From: Macrothele yani
Lineage: Eukaryota; Arthropoda; Arachnida; Araneae; Macrothelidae
DNA: 64,000 nucleotides
Direction of reading: 5' to 3'
Assembly (NCBI GenBank): GCA_039090855.1
Contig: CM076990.1
Span: 201,443,232-201,507,231 of the forward strand
Shown: piece by piece, positions 9,485-20,990 of the stretch
Numbering within the stretch: the stretch's first letter is position 1
Layout of the letters: each line of letters opens with the position of its first letter
Position numbers and translations under genes: made by a program
Notes under the pieces: generated by a model
Told to the model about the DNA's origin: nothing
What the model saw: only the letters and a program-made list of their open reading frames with translations
Databases searched by the model: none

Positions 9485-10142
9485 TTCACCAAACGGGAGG
9501 CCTGAGAAAAAAAAACTTATTGCGTCTGTTTTCTGAAGTAACATTTTCTCTATGCCGCACATGTAGTCTCCCAAAACGTTCTTGTCATCGGTGCATTCAT
9601 TCTTTGCACTCGGACTACTTTGGGGACATGTCTGTCTATTATATCTAAAAAAAGATAATATCTTAAAATTCTTAAGAATAATAAAATAATCAAATAATCC
9701 TCAATTGAAACTAAAAAAGTAAGAACCGAAAATTCATTTGCGATCTTACTAAGAATGTTCCACAATATTTCGCTCATCATGATTCGAGAGATGCATTCAT
9801 TCCCTATAGTGTAGACGACGTGATGCTCATTTCCATAAATGTTAAGTGTAAGATGTGGTAACGACTCAAATGTTTGGAAGAGGAATAGAGTTGGGTTATG
9901 TAGAATCAACAAACAGATGAAATTAAGTAGAAAAAGAATATGAACTTTAAATACTACATAAATGGCATTTTGTAACTCCTATTATTTTAAAGTGGTATGT
10001 ATGAGAATGTTTAGATAAATTCCAATCCCAACATATCCTGCCTTGAATTCTGGAAACACCGTAACTTTACATTTCGGTGAACCCGTTAATTTCAGTGCGC
10101 TTGCCGCATCCGTGGTCTAGATAGCTTACAGTTTCCCCAAAA
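9485..10142. other. No recognised feature
   Basis: AT-rich. A minus-strand frame of 120 codons (9550-9912) shows no domain. Confidence 0.45.
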
Positions 10143-10243
10143 CGTGACTCTAGTTCCAGAGAAAATTACAAGACTATAATATTCTACAAACTGTGCCCTT
10201 GTGACATTCTGAAGCCCTTAATTTTCTCTGGAACTAGGGTCAC
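10143..10243. repeat. Short inverted repeat next to the 82-bp satellite
   Basis: Arms of about 25 bp (near 10143-10167 and 10218-10243) share TCTCTGGAACTAG in opposite orientation. The right arm leads directly into the first satellite monomer. Confidence 0.6.
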
Positions 10244-10253
10244 AGTTTCGCGG

Positions 10254-10825
10254 ACGATGAAGAAATTCGGGGTGGCGTATCTGTTACAATTTGCAGGTCT
10301 TCATTGTCCTTCAGTCATAATTCACGGCTATGAAGACGGCGAGGAAATCCAGGGAAGCATATCTGTGGCAGTTTGGAGATCTTCATTTACTGCGAGACAT
10401 ATTCACGGTTTCAGGAACGGTGAAGAAATCTAGAATGGCGTATCTTTTGCAGCTTGTGGATCTCCATTATCTTTCAGTCATGATTTACGGCTTCAAAAAC
10501 GATGACAAAATCCAAAATAGCATATCTGCAGCAGTCTGGAGATTTACATTGTCTGTGAGATATATTTCATGGTTTTATAGACGATGCAGGAATCCAGGGT
10601 GGCAAATCTGTTGCAATCCGGTGATCTTCATTGTCCTTCAGTCATAATTCATTATTTCAAAAGAGGCGAGGAAATCCAGAGTAGCATACCTGTGACAGTC
10701 TGAAGATCTTCATTGGCTGCGAGACATATTTCACGGTTTCAGTGTCTGTGAAGAAATCTAGAACGGCGAATCTTTTGCAGCTTGCAGATCTCCATTGTCT
10801 TTCAGTCTATGACGTATACTCTAAA
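10254..10825 (+). repeat. 82-bp tandem satellite, block 1 (7 monomers)
   Basis: The motif ACGRTGARGAAATCCAG recurs at 10254, 10336, 10417, 10499, 10581, 10663 and 10745, spacing 81-82 bp. Each monomer also carries GATCTTCATTGTC and a CAGTCATAATTCACGG-like or GAGACATATTTCACGG-like block. These two types alternate, so there is a dimeric sub-pattern. Monomers are diverged, indicating an old array. Block 2 is at 16020-16375. Confidence 0.85.
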
Positions 10826-11185
10826 TTAACTTTCATTTTTAGTTGTTTTCTCTGGGTAAATTTGAGTTTATTCTCTTTTAGCGCAACCTTAACGTTATAT
10901 CTACTCTCTCACGGAATGACATTGGCAACAATTTTGAGGTCAGAGAGCGTGATGTATGCATGTAACAGATAAGAACTAGAGATCGTCATCATCATCATCA
11001 TTGGCAACCATTATCAATCCACTGCTGGACGAAGGTCTCTCCAAGGCTCTTCCACAACAGTTTGTCTTGTGCCAGTCTCCTCCATGTTACTCCCCATACT
11101 TTCGAATTTCATCCACCCATCTCCAATGTGGTCTTCTTCTGGGCCTTTTCCTGTCCTTTGGAATTTAATCTAAAATTTCGACTGT

Positions 11186-13884
11186 CTATCGATGGTCTGT
11201 CCTTCTGGCAATATGTCCAGCCCGCTGCCATTTCAGGGATTTTACTCTGATCATGATGCCTTCCACTCTTGTCATTTTTCTAATCCAAGAGTTCCTCTTC
11301 TTATCTCTCCTGGCTACACCAAGCATGCATCTCTCCATCCTTCTTTGAGTTGTCTGTAGTCTTTGTATGTCTCTTTTAGTTATGGTCCACGTCTCGGCAC
11401 CATACATAAGCACTGGAAGGATGCATTGATCAAACACTTTTCTTTTAAGACATAATGGCATATTGCTCTTGAAAATTATGCTGTTTCTTCCAAAAGCTCT
11501 GCAGGCAAGTTTTATACGCCGATTAATTTCTTTATCAATGTGACCCTCACTTGATATCTGCTGTCCAAGATAAACGTACGCATCTGTTATCTCCAGCTTT
11601 TCTCCATCAATCGATAAATCTTCATTTCTTGTAAAAGCAATCTACATCACTTTTGTCTTCTGAAAGTTCATTTTTAATCCCACTTCTTTACTCTTGTCAG
11701 AAAGTTCTTGGATCATACTCTGCAGCTTTGACGGGGTAGTTGCAAAAATGACCACGTCATCAGCAAAACGAAGGTGAGTTAGATAATCTCCATTAATCTT
11801 TATCCCTTTGTTTTCCCAGTTCAGTGATTGAAAGACATTTTCCAATATGGCATTAAAGAGCTTGGGAGATATGGTGTCACCTTGTCTCACTCCCTTTCCA
11901 ATTTTTATGTGTGCTGTATTCTCAAACAGCTGAACCTTTGCACTTGCATTTTCATAGATGTTATTAATAGTATTAATGTACGCCTCTTCAATACCGCAGG
12001 ATTTCAAAGCCATTGTAACTGCTGATGGTTTCACTGAATCAAAGGCGTTTTCATAATCGATAAATGCCATGCACAATGGAAGTTCATATTCCCTCGCTCT
12101 TTCAATTAGTTCTCTCAGTACGTGGATATGATCTATTGTGCTGTAGCCACTCCGGAATTCTGCTTGTTCTCTCGGTTGAGCCATGTCCAGTGTTACCTTC
12201 AAGCGGTGTGAAAGAACTTTAGTAAAGATTTTATAAACCACTGATAGGAAGCTGATAGGTCTGTAGTTCCTGAGATCCTCAATGTCACCTTTTTTATGTA
12301 GCAGGATCATTGTAGCGTTGTTCCAATCCTCAGGAATCTTCCGTTCATTAAGGCATCGAGTGAAAACTTGGGCGAGTACTGTTTCAATTTCTCCACTTGC
12401 TTCTTGAATGATGTCTGCAGTTATTCCATCTTCTCCTGAAGCTTTCCCCGCTTCATGTTTTTCAATGCATGTGCAACTTCTGCTGGGAGGACTGAAAGAA
12501 CTCTGGTACTGGTACCTTTCATGATGCCTGGAGTACATGTATCATCCCTTTCATATAATTTGGAGTAGAAATATTTCACTCTTGTCAAAATTTCGCCTCT
12601 AATACTTGTTACAGAACCATTTTCTTTTCTCAGTGCCATAATCAGAACCATTTTATTTTCTCAGTGCCATAGATGTCCCTTTTGCTATCGTGATTCCTTT
12701 TCGTACTATGTTGCATAGCTCTATATATTCCACTTTGGAAGTCACATCTTCTTTTGTTGTCTTCATTTCTCTTCTTTTTTGCATCAACATTTTGGTTTTT
12801 CCTGATAATTTGTTCACATGCAATTTGTTCGTAGACCCAGCTAATTTTGTTGCTCTTTCCATAAGAGCTTTGGTTACTTTTCTGTTAACTTCGGAGATGT
12901 CCACTTCTTCTGATGTTAAACCTTCTAGAATAGAGAATCTGTTCCTCAATTCCAATTTGAATGTATTATGATGCTTTTTAAGGTTGGTCAAGTCAATACA
13001 CTTTGTTTGTTTTATGAGCTTGCCACGCTCGAGTTTAGTATTGAGGTGCAACTTACATCTTACCATTCTATGGTCACTACCTGTGTTGAACTTGTTCAGA
13101 ACACTGCAGTCTACCATAACAAATTTCTTGTTACACATAATAAAATCAATTTCACTTGTCCATCTATTGGGATGCCTCCATATCCATTTTCTTTGCGGCT
13201 TTTTCTTGAAAAAGGAGTTTATGATGAAAAACCCTTCTGCCTCTGCAATCTCTACGAGAGTATTTCCACGCTGGTTTCTGTTGCCGTGACCGAATTTACC
13301 TACTGAAGTTTCATTCTGTTGTCGTTGCCCTATTTTTGCATTGAAATCTCCCATAATGACCTTCAAGTGCTGCTTGCCTTTATTATTTAGATGACGAATT
13401 TTGTCATAAAATTCTTCAATTTCCTCTTCAGGATGACTAAGGTGGGTGCATAAGTTTGAATAATCTGGGCCTTGTATCTTCTCGAGAGTTGGATAACGAG
13501 TCGTGCAGCTCTGTCAGAGGAACTTTCAACTTCCACAACTTTATCCTTCAGTTTCTTGTTTATTATAAATCCAACACCACTAGTTCTGCCAGTATCTGTC
13601 CCACGATAGTAGAAGAGATGTCCACTTTTCAGTTCAATGAGATCTTCTCCTTTTCTCTATACCTCACTTAGCCCGACGATGTCCCACTTGATCCTTTGTA
13701 GTTCTTCTTCCAATTCAAAAAGCCTTGAATCAGAAGATAGGGAGCGTCCGTTATACGTAGCCAATGCCAGCGTCAGATGGTAGCCTAGTCTGGTCCTCCG
13801 GTGATTCTTAGCTCCCTCTGCTTTCATGCCGCACTGGCCGCTGCCTTGGCCAGGTACATTCCAGCTGCCGGAGTCTGAGGCCAA
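11186..13884 (-). pseudogene. RTE endonuclease-reverse transcriptase pseudogene (copy A)
   Basis: Colinear with the intact 986-aa protein of copy D. Recognisable parts from N to C: TYNGRSL and DIVGLSEV of the APE endonuclease (13657-13884), KVIMGDFNAKIG, SEIDFIM and SDHRMV (12653-13366), the RT motifs FIDYENAFDSV, GVRQGDTISPKLF and FADDVVIFA (11642-12538), and the C-terminal domain with LMYGAETWTITKRD (11186-11461). It is broken by a nonsense codon after LSEV, a deletion near 12650 and several frameshifts. The most diverged of the long copies, so the oldest. Confidence 0.92.
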
Positions 13885-13885
13885 G

Positions 13886-14147
13886 ATTTAAGTTGTGGAG
13901 TCATTTTGGAGGGGTTTGGCCATAACTCACCATGCTGGCCAAGCGGGTTGGTGAGTGTGGGACAGCATTTCCTCTAATCCCGATGGCATAGTTATACCGC
14001 TATTGGCGGTCGTCAGATTTAAGTTGTGGAGTCATTTTGGAGGGGTTTGGCCATAACTCACCATGCTGGCCAAGCGGGTTGGTGAGTGTGGGACAGCATT
14101 TCCTCTAATCCCGATGGCATAGTTATACCGCTATTGGCGGTCGTCAG
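13886..14147 (-). repeat. Tandemly duplicated RTE 5' UTR (2 x 131 bp)
   Basis: Two nearly identical 131-bp units (13886-14016 and 14017-14147) contain the block CATGCTGGCCAAGCGGGTTGG. Copies D and E have one unit each. The duplicated region is where the internal promoter of a LINE normally lies. Confidence 0.88.
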
Positions 14148-14401
14148 AGACCCTTTAATGGGAACAGGATGCACTACGAGAAGGCGGGGTTGACATTTGT
14201 CAAGGAGAGGCTAAGATGTTGCGCATAACATGACCTTACATCCCAACTAAAGATATATAATGTTAAAGCAGCAGACAAAGTCTGTGGCGGTGGAAGCTGT
14301 GTTTATTTGAAGTTTGCATATTCGAGCTGTATTCATACATATTTAGTGTTTGGAGTTATCCAGTTTTCTGATTACTAACATAACGTTAATCAGTGTTGAA
14401 T

Positions 14402-14501
14402 TTTTTTGATTGACGGTTTAACGACCGCCGTGAGCAACTCAATGGGCTATAAGCAGTCGCCCGTCCCTAATTTACGTTCACTGGTTCCAGGGAAGGGAGA
14501 A
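14402..14501 (-). mobile_element. 5'-truncated SINE, copy 2
   Basis: Only the 3' body of the family survives, in reverse orientation. A perfect 13-bp duplication ATCAGTGTTGAAT lies at 14389-14401 and 14502-14514. 5' truncation plus a 13-bp duplication are typical of LINE-driven target-primed reverse transcription. Confidence 0.9.
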
Positions 14502-14689
14502 ATCAGTGTTGAATGATTAATAGCACAGAAGGTGAATCGAAAGTTTTGCAATATACGCATGCGCTACGGCGGGTATGTCGCGTGTTTAAACGAGTTCAAG
14601 TCGCACACTGCAGTCAGTCGAAAGGGATATAAAGTGGCAGTCATTGCTGTGAACAACACTGCATGTCGTCGTTCTGTCTGGTTGGGACG

Positions 14690-15733
14690 CCTAACAGGTG
14701 AACAGCCACAACCGGCTAATTAGGGAACATTTGCTTTGCGAGTTTGAAATAGGCCGTAATGCTGCTCAAGCAACACGAAACATTTGTCATGCGAAAGGGG
14801 AAGGTTCCTTGGACCACAGCACCGCAACCAGATGGTTCAAGAAATTTTGCTAAGGTGACAGAAATCTCGACGATCAGCCAAGGTCAGGTAGGCAGGCAGC
14901 GAAACGTGGATTCGGAGGCCGACTGTGGATTCGGAGGAACTGTCAACCAGCACTCGCAGATTATCAGGCGAGCTGGGCGTATCACAGACTATCATGGTTT
15001 GCCACCTTCAGGACTTCGTCAAGGTCTACACGAACAGCCGCATTGTCTCTCACGAACTGACGCCAGCTGAAGCAAATCGCCGCACCAAGTGAAAGTGTGT
15101 ACAAAACTCCTAGAAAACCCGCGCGATGTACGTTTCATCAGGAGAATTGTTACGTGCGATGAAAAGTAGGTCTATTTCCGTAATACTAACACACAACGGC
15201 AGTGATTGAGCCCAGGCCAGCTTCCAGAACCTGCTACCAAACGTGGGTGCTTCGGGCACAAGGTGATGCTCTAAGTCTGGTGGAATTTCTAGGGGATAAT
15301 CCATTACGAATTTGTTTCCAGACGGTTGGGCCATCAACGCCAACCTCTACTTTGAACAGCTGGAGCATATGTATGCCGTTTTGGAGGAGAAGTGCCTAGC
15401 ACTGGTGAACAGAAAGTGCGCTCTCCTACAGGAGGACAAAACTCGGCCTCATACCGCGCGTACGACCTGGGCAAAACTCCAGGAATTGAGGTCATCGACC
15501 TGATGCCATACCCAGCATATAATCCGGACCTTGCCCCGTCGGATTAGTACTTATTTCGGTCCATGGCCCCCTTCCTTCGCCGAAGGCACTTAAACAACCA
15601 GGAGGAGGTGGCTGCTGGGGCGAAGGAGTTCTTTTTCTTGAAGGACAAGAACTTGTACCGTCGCGGAATCGAAGAACTGGCAGACAGATGGCTAAAGAAG
15701 GTGCAACACGATGGCTTATACTTTGAATGCTAG
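14690..15733 (+). pseudogene. Mariner transposase pseudogene (irritans-like)
   Basis: A degraded DD34D mariner gene. The N-terminal helix-turn-helix region (CEFEIGRNAAQATRNI) is near 14735-14800 and the first catalytic motif (IVTCDEK followed by a stop) is near 15145-15165. Then come NANLYFEQLEHMYAVLEEK (about 15332-15390), the second motif QEDKTRPHTARTTW (about 15428-15470) and the third, YPAYNPDLAPSD, then a stop where Tyr is expected (about 15510-15550). It ends in HDGLYFEC at 15733. Several frameshifts and stops are present. No clear inverted repeats were found. Confidence 0.85.
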
Positions 15734-15735
15734 TC

Positions 15736-16019
15736 AGCTTTCGTCGTAAAGGTACGTATCAAGACATAAAATGATCCAATATTACAAATATTGTAAACCT
15801 CTGTATTGTGATTAGTTTCTCACGTATTTTGGAATATTCGAGCAAGTGCTTACTTGATAGAATAAAATGAACGTAAAACAGTAAGTAAGTCTTCTTGAAA
15901 CTTATTTGAGTGACTTCGTTTCACTTAGAGAGAGTGTAAATAAGAAGATGCAGTATTCCCGAAATCGTAAGTAGTGTTAGCCTACAAATCGTAAAAAACG
16001 CTACAAGTAATAATTTTCG
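15736..16019. other. No recognised feature
   Basis: AT-rich sequence between the dead mariner and satellite block 2. Confidence 0.45.
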
Positions 16020-16375
16020 GCTTCAAAGACGGTGAGAAAATCCAAAATTGCATATCTACAGCAGTCTGGATATCTGCATTGTCTGTGGGGCATGTTTCTG
16101 GTTTTAGAAACGATGAAGAAATCCAAGATGGCAAATCTGGTGCAATATGGATCTTCATTGTCTTTCAGTCATACTGCACTGCTTGAAAGATATCGAGAAA
16201 ATCCAGGGTAGCGTATCTGTGGCTGTCTGGCGATCTTCATTTACTGTGAGACATATTTTACAGTTTCAGGGATGATGAAGAAATCCAGGATGGCGTATCT
16301 TGTGAGGCTGGTAGATCTTCCTTGTCTCTGAGAAACACTTCGTGATTCCAGAGACGATGAAGAATTCCAATACAG
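16020..16375 (+). repeat. 82-bp tandem satellite, block 2 (5 monomers)
   Basis: The motif ACGATGARGAAATCCA recurs at 16029, 16110, 16191, 16273 and 16354, spacing 81-82 bp, with the same intervening blocks as 10254-10825. The two blocks are separated by 5.2 kb that consists largely of inserted elements. Confidence 0.85.
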
Positions 16376-16396
16376 AATATCCATAAACTGGAACCA

Positions 16397-16460
16397 TGCA
16401 TTCGCTAATACCGTTGCTGGCAGATCTATATATCTGCCAGCAACGGTATTAGCGAATGCA
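16397..16460. repeat. Perfect hairpin, 29-bp arms
   Basis: Arms at 16397-16425 and 16432-16460 are exact reverse complements (core GCTAATACCGTTGCTGGCAG) around a 6-nt loop. Just downstream a block containing TGTCTTACTCACGAAGGTAA is repeated in tandem at a spacing of about 32 bp (16463-16530). Confidence 0.9.
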
Positions 16461-16530
16461 GTACGTCTTACTCACGAAGGTAAAATTATTTGTATGTCTT
16501 ACTCACGAAGGTAAAATTATTGAACGGTGT

Positions 16531-17464
16531 TTATGTTATGAAGAAATTACCCTGTAGGCAAGATTACAAAATATCTTTAATTATGTTTTAAAAATAATTT
16601 TAAGGTTTTCAATGATAACTTGTAGAAATGAACTTGCCACGGATGCTGTAGTACGCACACATGACGTTCTTGTATGACGGGTGCTTCAAAGGACTTTATT
16701 TCCTTATCAAAGAAAAAAGTAGACGCATTCTGCTTCTAACAAGTAAGCAAGTACAAAATTGCACTTAAGTTTTTTGTAGGCCCACACAAAAAAATTTAAA
16801 GGTTGGAGTTGTATGTCAAATTTTATCGAATTAGGCCGGAGATTTCATGCCTCACTCTCCAGCTTCGATCACTTTTTCCTCGTGTTATACTTCACACATA
16901 TGTATATACGAGGTTTCGTTGGAATTCCATATTATCTTCTTTGTATTGCAGTTTCAAGTTCCTTCGTACAACTCACTGTTCTCAGAATAAAAGTGGCATT
17001 GATTTTATGTTGCTTTTCATGTTTCCCGAAGCAAAACTTCATAAAGTTTAAGGAAACTGAAATGATTGTAACATTTTCTGTTTCTTGTAATGAAATTCAA
17101 ATGTTCAATTTATGTCTCATAATTTGCTTAAGACGTCAAGGAGAAAAACTAATGCTGCACAGCTGGAACGAGAAATGAACAAAACACTCACTGTGCAATT
17201 GAAAAAAGAAACAAAATGGTGCTTTGTATTTGTTTCAAACGGATTGAAAGCAGATATTATTTTCTGCCTAAAACGGGGAAAAGACAATTGAATATTGTCT
17301 TGATAAAGCGATAAGGAAACGACGTGGTACTATTTGCAGAAATATTTTGGCTAAAAAGGAAAAGAAACAAGATAGTATCATGTGATTAAAATGAGAAGAA
17401 ATGGCGTAATAATTTCTACCTAAAAAGCAAAAGTTGTTAATTAAACGACAATGACACAACTTTG
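16531..17464. other. No recognised feature
   Basis: AT-rich. Two overlapping open frames near 16803-17178 are hydrophobic and Phe/Cys-rich but have no recognisable domain. Confidence 0.45.
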
Positions 17465-17940
17465 TACACTCATCGTCAAGAAAATAGTTGCACCCAGAAA
17501 GACGTATCGGATTGCAATGCTTTTCGGGAGGAAGGTAAAGGTTACCAGGAACAATTAGTGGTTAAACATTGAGACTGATATGGGTAATATTTATTGAGCT
17601 ACACGCTAGTAAGTAGTGTCTCGTAGTATGGCTTCGGGCAGCCATGTTTGCTCATACAGCATACCAGACGTCTCGGCATGGAGTTTTACAGGTTCCTAAT
17701 GGTGTCCTGCGATAAGCCGTCCCATGCAGCTTGAATCTTCTCACGCAGTTCCTGCAGAATGTGCTGTAAGAGTGGAGTGTGGATAGCACGTCCAATAGCA
17801 TCCCACAAATTTTCAATCAGCGAAAGTCTTCCGATGCGGCTGGCCATGGCAGAATGTCAGAGCCTTGAAGGCAAGCTCTTGAGGCAGTAGCAGTATGCGG
17901 ACTAGCGTTGTCCTGTTGGAAAATCACACATTTTTCAAAA
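17465..17940 (-). pseudogene. Tc1-like transposon remnant
   Basis: On the minus strand, a piece resembling Tc1-type transposases contains IFQQDNASPHTATASRACL, the second catalytic Asp region (about 17865-17925), then a degraded stretch equivalent to the proline-rich Glu motif near 17810-17830. A TTGCACCCA block near 17490 and a reverse-oriented TGGGTGCAT near 18670 may be the subterminal repeats, so the element may once have spanned about 17465-18690. It is interrupted by the 37-bp minisatellite and by a TRIM fragment. Confidence 0.65.
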
Positions 17941-18410
17941 ACCCTACGGCCAGTAAATTTTTCATTAATTCTAGACGAACCAACGGCCAGTAAATTTTTC
18001 ATTAATTCTAGACGAACCAACGTCCAGCAAATTTTTCATTAATTCTAGACGAAATAACGGCCAGTAAATTTTTCATTAATTCTAGACGAACCAACGTCTA
18101 GTAAATTTTTCATTAATTCTAGACGAACCAACGGCCAGTAAATTTTTCATTAATTCTAGATAAACCAACGTCCAGTAAATTTTTCATTAATTCTAGACGA
18201 ACCAACGTCCAGTAAATTTTTCATTAATTCTAGACGAACCAACGGTCAGTAAATTTTTTTATTAATTCCAGACGAACCAACGGCCAGTAAATTTTTCATT
18301 AATTCTAGACGAACCAACATCCAGTAAAATTCTAGACGAACCAACATCCAGTAAATTTTTCATTAATTCTAGACAAACCAACGGCTTGTAAATTTTTCAT
18401 TAATTCTAGA
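17941..18410. repeat. 37-bp minisatellite (about 12 units)
   Basis: The unit contains CAGTAAATTTTTCATTAATT followed by CTAGACGAACCAACGGC. Starts at 17954, 17991, 18028, 18065, 18102, 18139, 18176, 18213 and so on give an exact 37-bp period; later units have deletions. Variants CGGCC and CGTCC alternate irregularly. The first unit continues the reading of the Tc1-like remnant, so the array seems to have grown from transposon sequence. Confidence 0.92.
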
Positions 18411-18413
18411 TGA

Positions 18414-18644
18414 TGTGTGGAATGAACATCACACAGTTTTCGAAGAACCGAACGGCCAGTAGATGCATTTTACGTTCGGTCGCCAATGTGAAAACACACG
18501 TTTGTGCCAACCCCCCTCCCTCCCCAAATTAATGAAGCTTCCTCACTCAGGAGCAAGTTACTCACCCTACTAAGCTACACGAACGGGGTGTACTGCTGCA
18601 GATTTGTCGTCTTGACACGTGCTTTACCTCTGTAGTACGTCACA
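18414..18644 (-). mobile_element. TRIM-family fragment: 5' LTR plus start of interior
   Basis: On the minus strand the LTR runs from TGTGACGTACTACAG (18644) to GTTTTCACA (18487). It is followed at once by TTGGCGACCGAAC, a primer-binding-site-like sequence (18473-18486), and then by the stem-loop TGTGTG...CACACA (18414-18435) shared with TRIM copy 1. The LTR middle keeps GTAGCTTAGTAGG, an A-box-like sequence. The 3' part is lost at the minisatellite. It belongs to a second LTR subfamily (TG...CA ends) together with 53393-53538. Confidence 0.75.
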
Positions 18645-18649
18645 AGATA

Positions 18650-20990
18650 TCTCTAATGTTTTTTCCATTGGGTGCATATAGTATTCAGTGGTTAATACTA
18701 AGATAAATAACACAAACAATTTATGTTTGTGTGTACCTCAGCTCTGATTATTATATGTAACACGTTTTAACACATTCAGTGGCGTACATTCCACCTGGTT
18801 CCGAGGCACAGGTAAGTCAAGCTTAAACCATATCAAGAAATATCTGCGAATTAATTCTCTTTGCTAACGAGAACACATTTCTTTGGTTGTGAGAACATAA
18901 GTATAATGGGGCAGAGAACCCTAATGCATATGAGTATGTTAAATTCGAAAACATTTTTTTTTATTTTTCTACAGCAAAAAGTTCACAAAGGGGCGCTGAA
19001 GGGGCACTTTTAATTGGAGCGCACACATGCCTTTACGCCGACACTGGCTTGAGTTCATTACCCAGGTGATACATGATCAATGCATTCATCCCGGGCGGTT
19101 CCCACTCCTCTTTGAAATCATTGGCCTTAAATTAATGACTGCCAACTCTTTCCAAAGGTTCATATGCTCTTATGTAAACACCCAGTCCCAGTGATTAAAT
19201 TCTTGGGATGTTTGCATCGAGCGCAGAGGTTCGAGTCCTGTCTGGGAAGTAAGTGTTGTAATTAGTCTTTGATCCTTTTCTCCAATTTATTAATTTGTAG
19301 AGCAGTACTTGGCTCCTGGCATTTGATGATTATGCGAATTGTGAACTTTCCTTTTCAAGTAAATGGTGTTTCCCATGAAATGGATTGTGTTGTTTTCTTG
19401 TTTTAAAGGGTACTGACCTTTCTTTCTCGAAAGAGCTATGTAAAGAATACAGCTCTTTTACGTTGGAGAAACTAAGTGGGGGAAAAATAAAATTCAGCTT
19501 AAAAGAGTACTTGTGAATTTTTTAGCATATGTTTCTATCACATCGTAAAAGAAAATATTCGTACTTAGGAAGAACAGATGCAACCAAGTCCAATGGTGCC
19601 CTGACCATTGCCCTCTAGATATTGGTCTTGCTCTGAAAATGTTGATAAACTAGTCTAAACGCCAATCTCTTTGAGGCATAGTTACGAAAAAAATAATAAT
19701 ATTAAAAAAAAAACCCCGAGTCATCCAAGTTTTATTTCTGTTTTTTACTTTCCGCAATGTCTCATGCAAGTAAATCGCTTCCCGCATTTCTAAAATAGCC
19801 CAGAAACTATCATCATCGTCATCATCCCTAGCAAGATGTGCTAAGCAATGGGGAAGACTCTGTTCGTATAATGGGACGTAATATAATCATCTCGGTGCTC
19901 GGAGAGTTCGTGCTAGCATTGTTGTTGTTGTTGTCCCTGTTCGCGCAGATAGATCTTTCTTAGTCTTCCTCGTAAGAGTGCGTATGTATATATACCAGGC
20001 TTATGGGCGACCAGATAGGCAGAGAGTGCGTAAACTGGATTCAGTAGCACCTCGTCACGAATCTTGTACGTCGATTTGGGTGTAGGCTCTTTCTTTTCTC
20101 CTTTCATGAAATTCGTCACGAGCAGTGTGGGAGTTTTTTCTCCGAACCATCCTTCCTTTGCGTGCTGTACCAGGCGACGGACTTCGGTCATTAGCATCTT
20201 ATCTAGATGGACTTATTTTCCTGAAATGTTTCCCAGTGGTAGGGCCGAATGCCTGCCTAAAGATTAAGGAAGCGTTGCGATCGTAACCGTTTGCGAAACA
20301 ACTAACGATTTTGTTTTAGCGCAAGATATGTTTCATAGCGAAAAAGGTGTGATGCTTTGTCTGCTTACCCGCTGTTTTCTTAATGGGACATCGGGGATAC
20401 AATATTTTCGAAAATTTCCTTTTAAGCTCAAAAGTGAAAAGTCGTATATCCCAATAATGGAGCGTACGATGAGCTATTGATTATCACCCACGCAGACCCT
20501 GCAAGGCTCTGAAATTTTGGGGATCTTTGAAAGCCACATAGAAATATAATTGTTGGGATTTATACTGTGGTACTGAGGTGGTTTCTTTAGCCCTTTTTCT
20601 TCCAGCCTTTTACTTAATTTTTGGTGCAGTCCCCAATTAGAAATTATGGAGTCTCAAATTTGGGTCTATTGGTTCCAGAGACGAGAGAGAACCAGCGTTA
20701 TCCAGCCCTCATTCGGGGCTGCGGTGGCCATCCAAAAAACCAGCTCGTCTAATCAATCAGTAATCTAAGCTGGGTAAATTATTTGGAGAACTTGAAAAGA
20801 ATCTTTCTCAATTTTTGTAAAGTCTTGTAAGCTATCTAGTAAACATCCTTAGCAATAAATTTCAGAAAACATTCCCCACTCAACTTATTGCAAATATCGG
20901 CCCTGAAAAGGAAAACCAAATAAAAAAAAATGTGTGCTATACCGGACTTGGGAAACTTATTAAAAATCGGAAATTTTCTTGCATTTACAA
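18650..20990. other. No recognised gene; possible SINE trace
   Basis: GAGGTTCGAGTCCTGTC near 19227 resembles a B box, and CCAGTGATTAAATTC upstream may be a decayed A box, so a decayed tRNA-derived repeat is possible near 19180-19250. A minus-strand frame of 94 codons (19913-20197) with KIRDEVLLNPVYALSAYLV has no family I recognise. I see no splice or promoter evidence for it. Confidence 0.35.

Larger units (their letters stand above)
10984..14244 (-). mobile_element. RTE-clade LINE copy A, full length, decayed
   Basis: It runs from the 5' end GGGATGTAAGGTCA (at 14244, reverse strand) to a (GAT)n tail at 10984. A 10-bp target duplication, AACTARAGAT, flanks it at 10974-10983 and 14245-14254 (one mismatch). 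At 3.26 kb it defines the full-length element for this family. The 3' UTR is almost absent, with the stop codon running straight into trinucleotide repeats, a hallmark of the RTE clade. Confidence 0.9.

Noticed and set aside
17941..18410. CRISPR-like array
   Set aside because: Direct tandem repeats with no unique spacers, in a eukaryotic transposon context.
19913..20197. 94-codon minus-strand frame as a host gene
   Set aside because: No domain, no neighbouring exons and a Gln homopolymer end from a GTT run. Left as unexplained.
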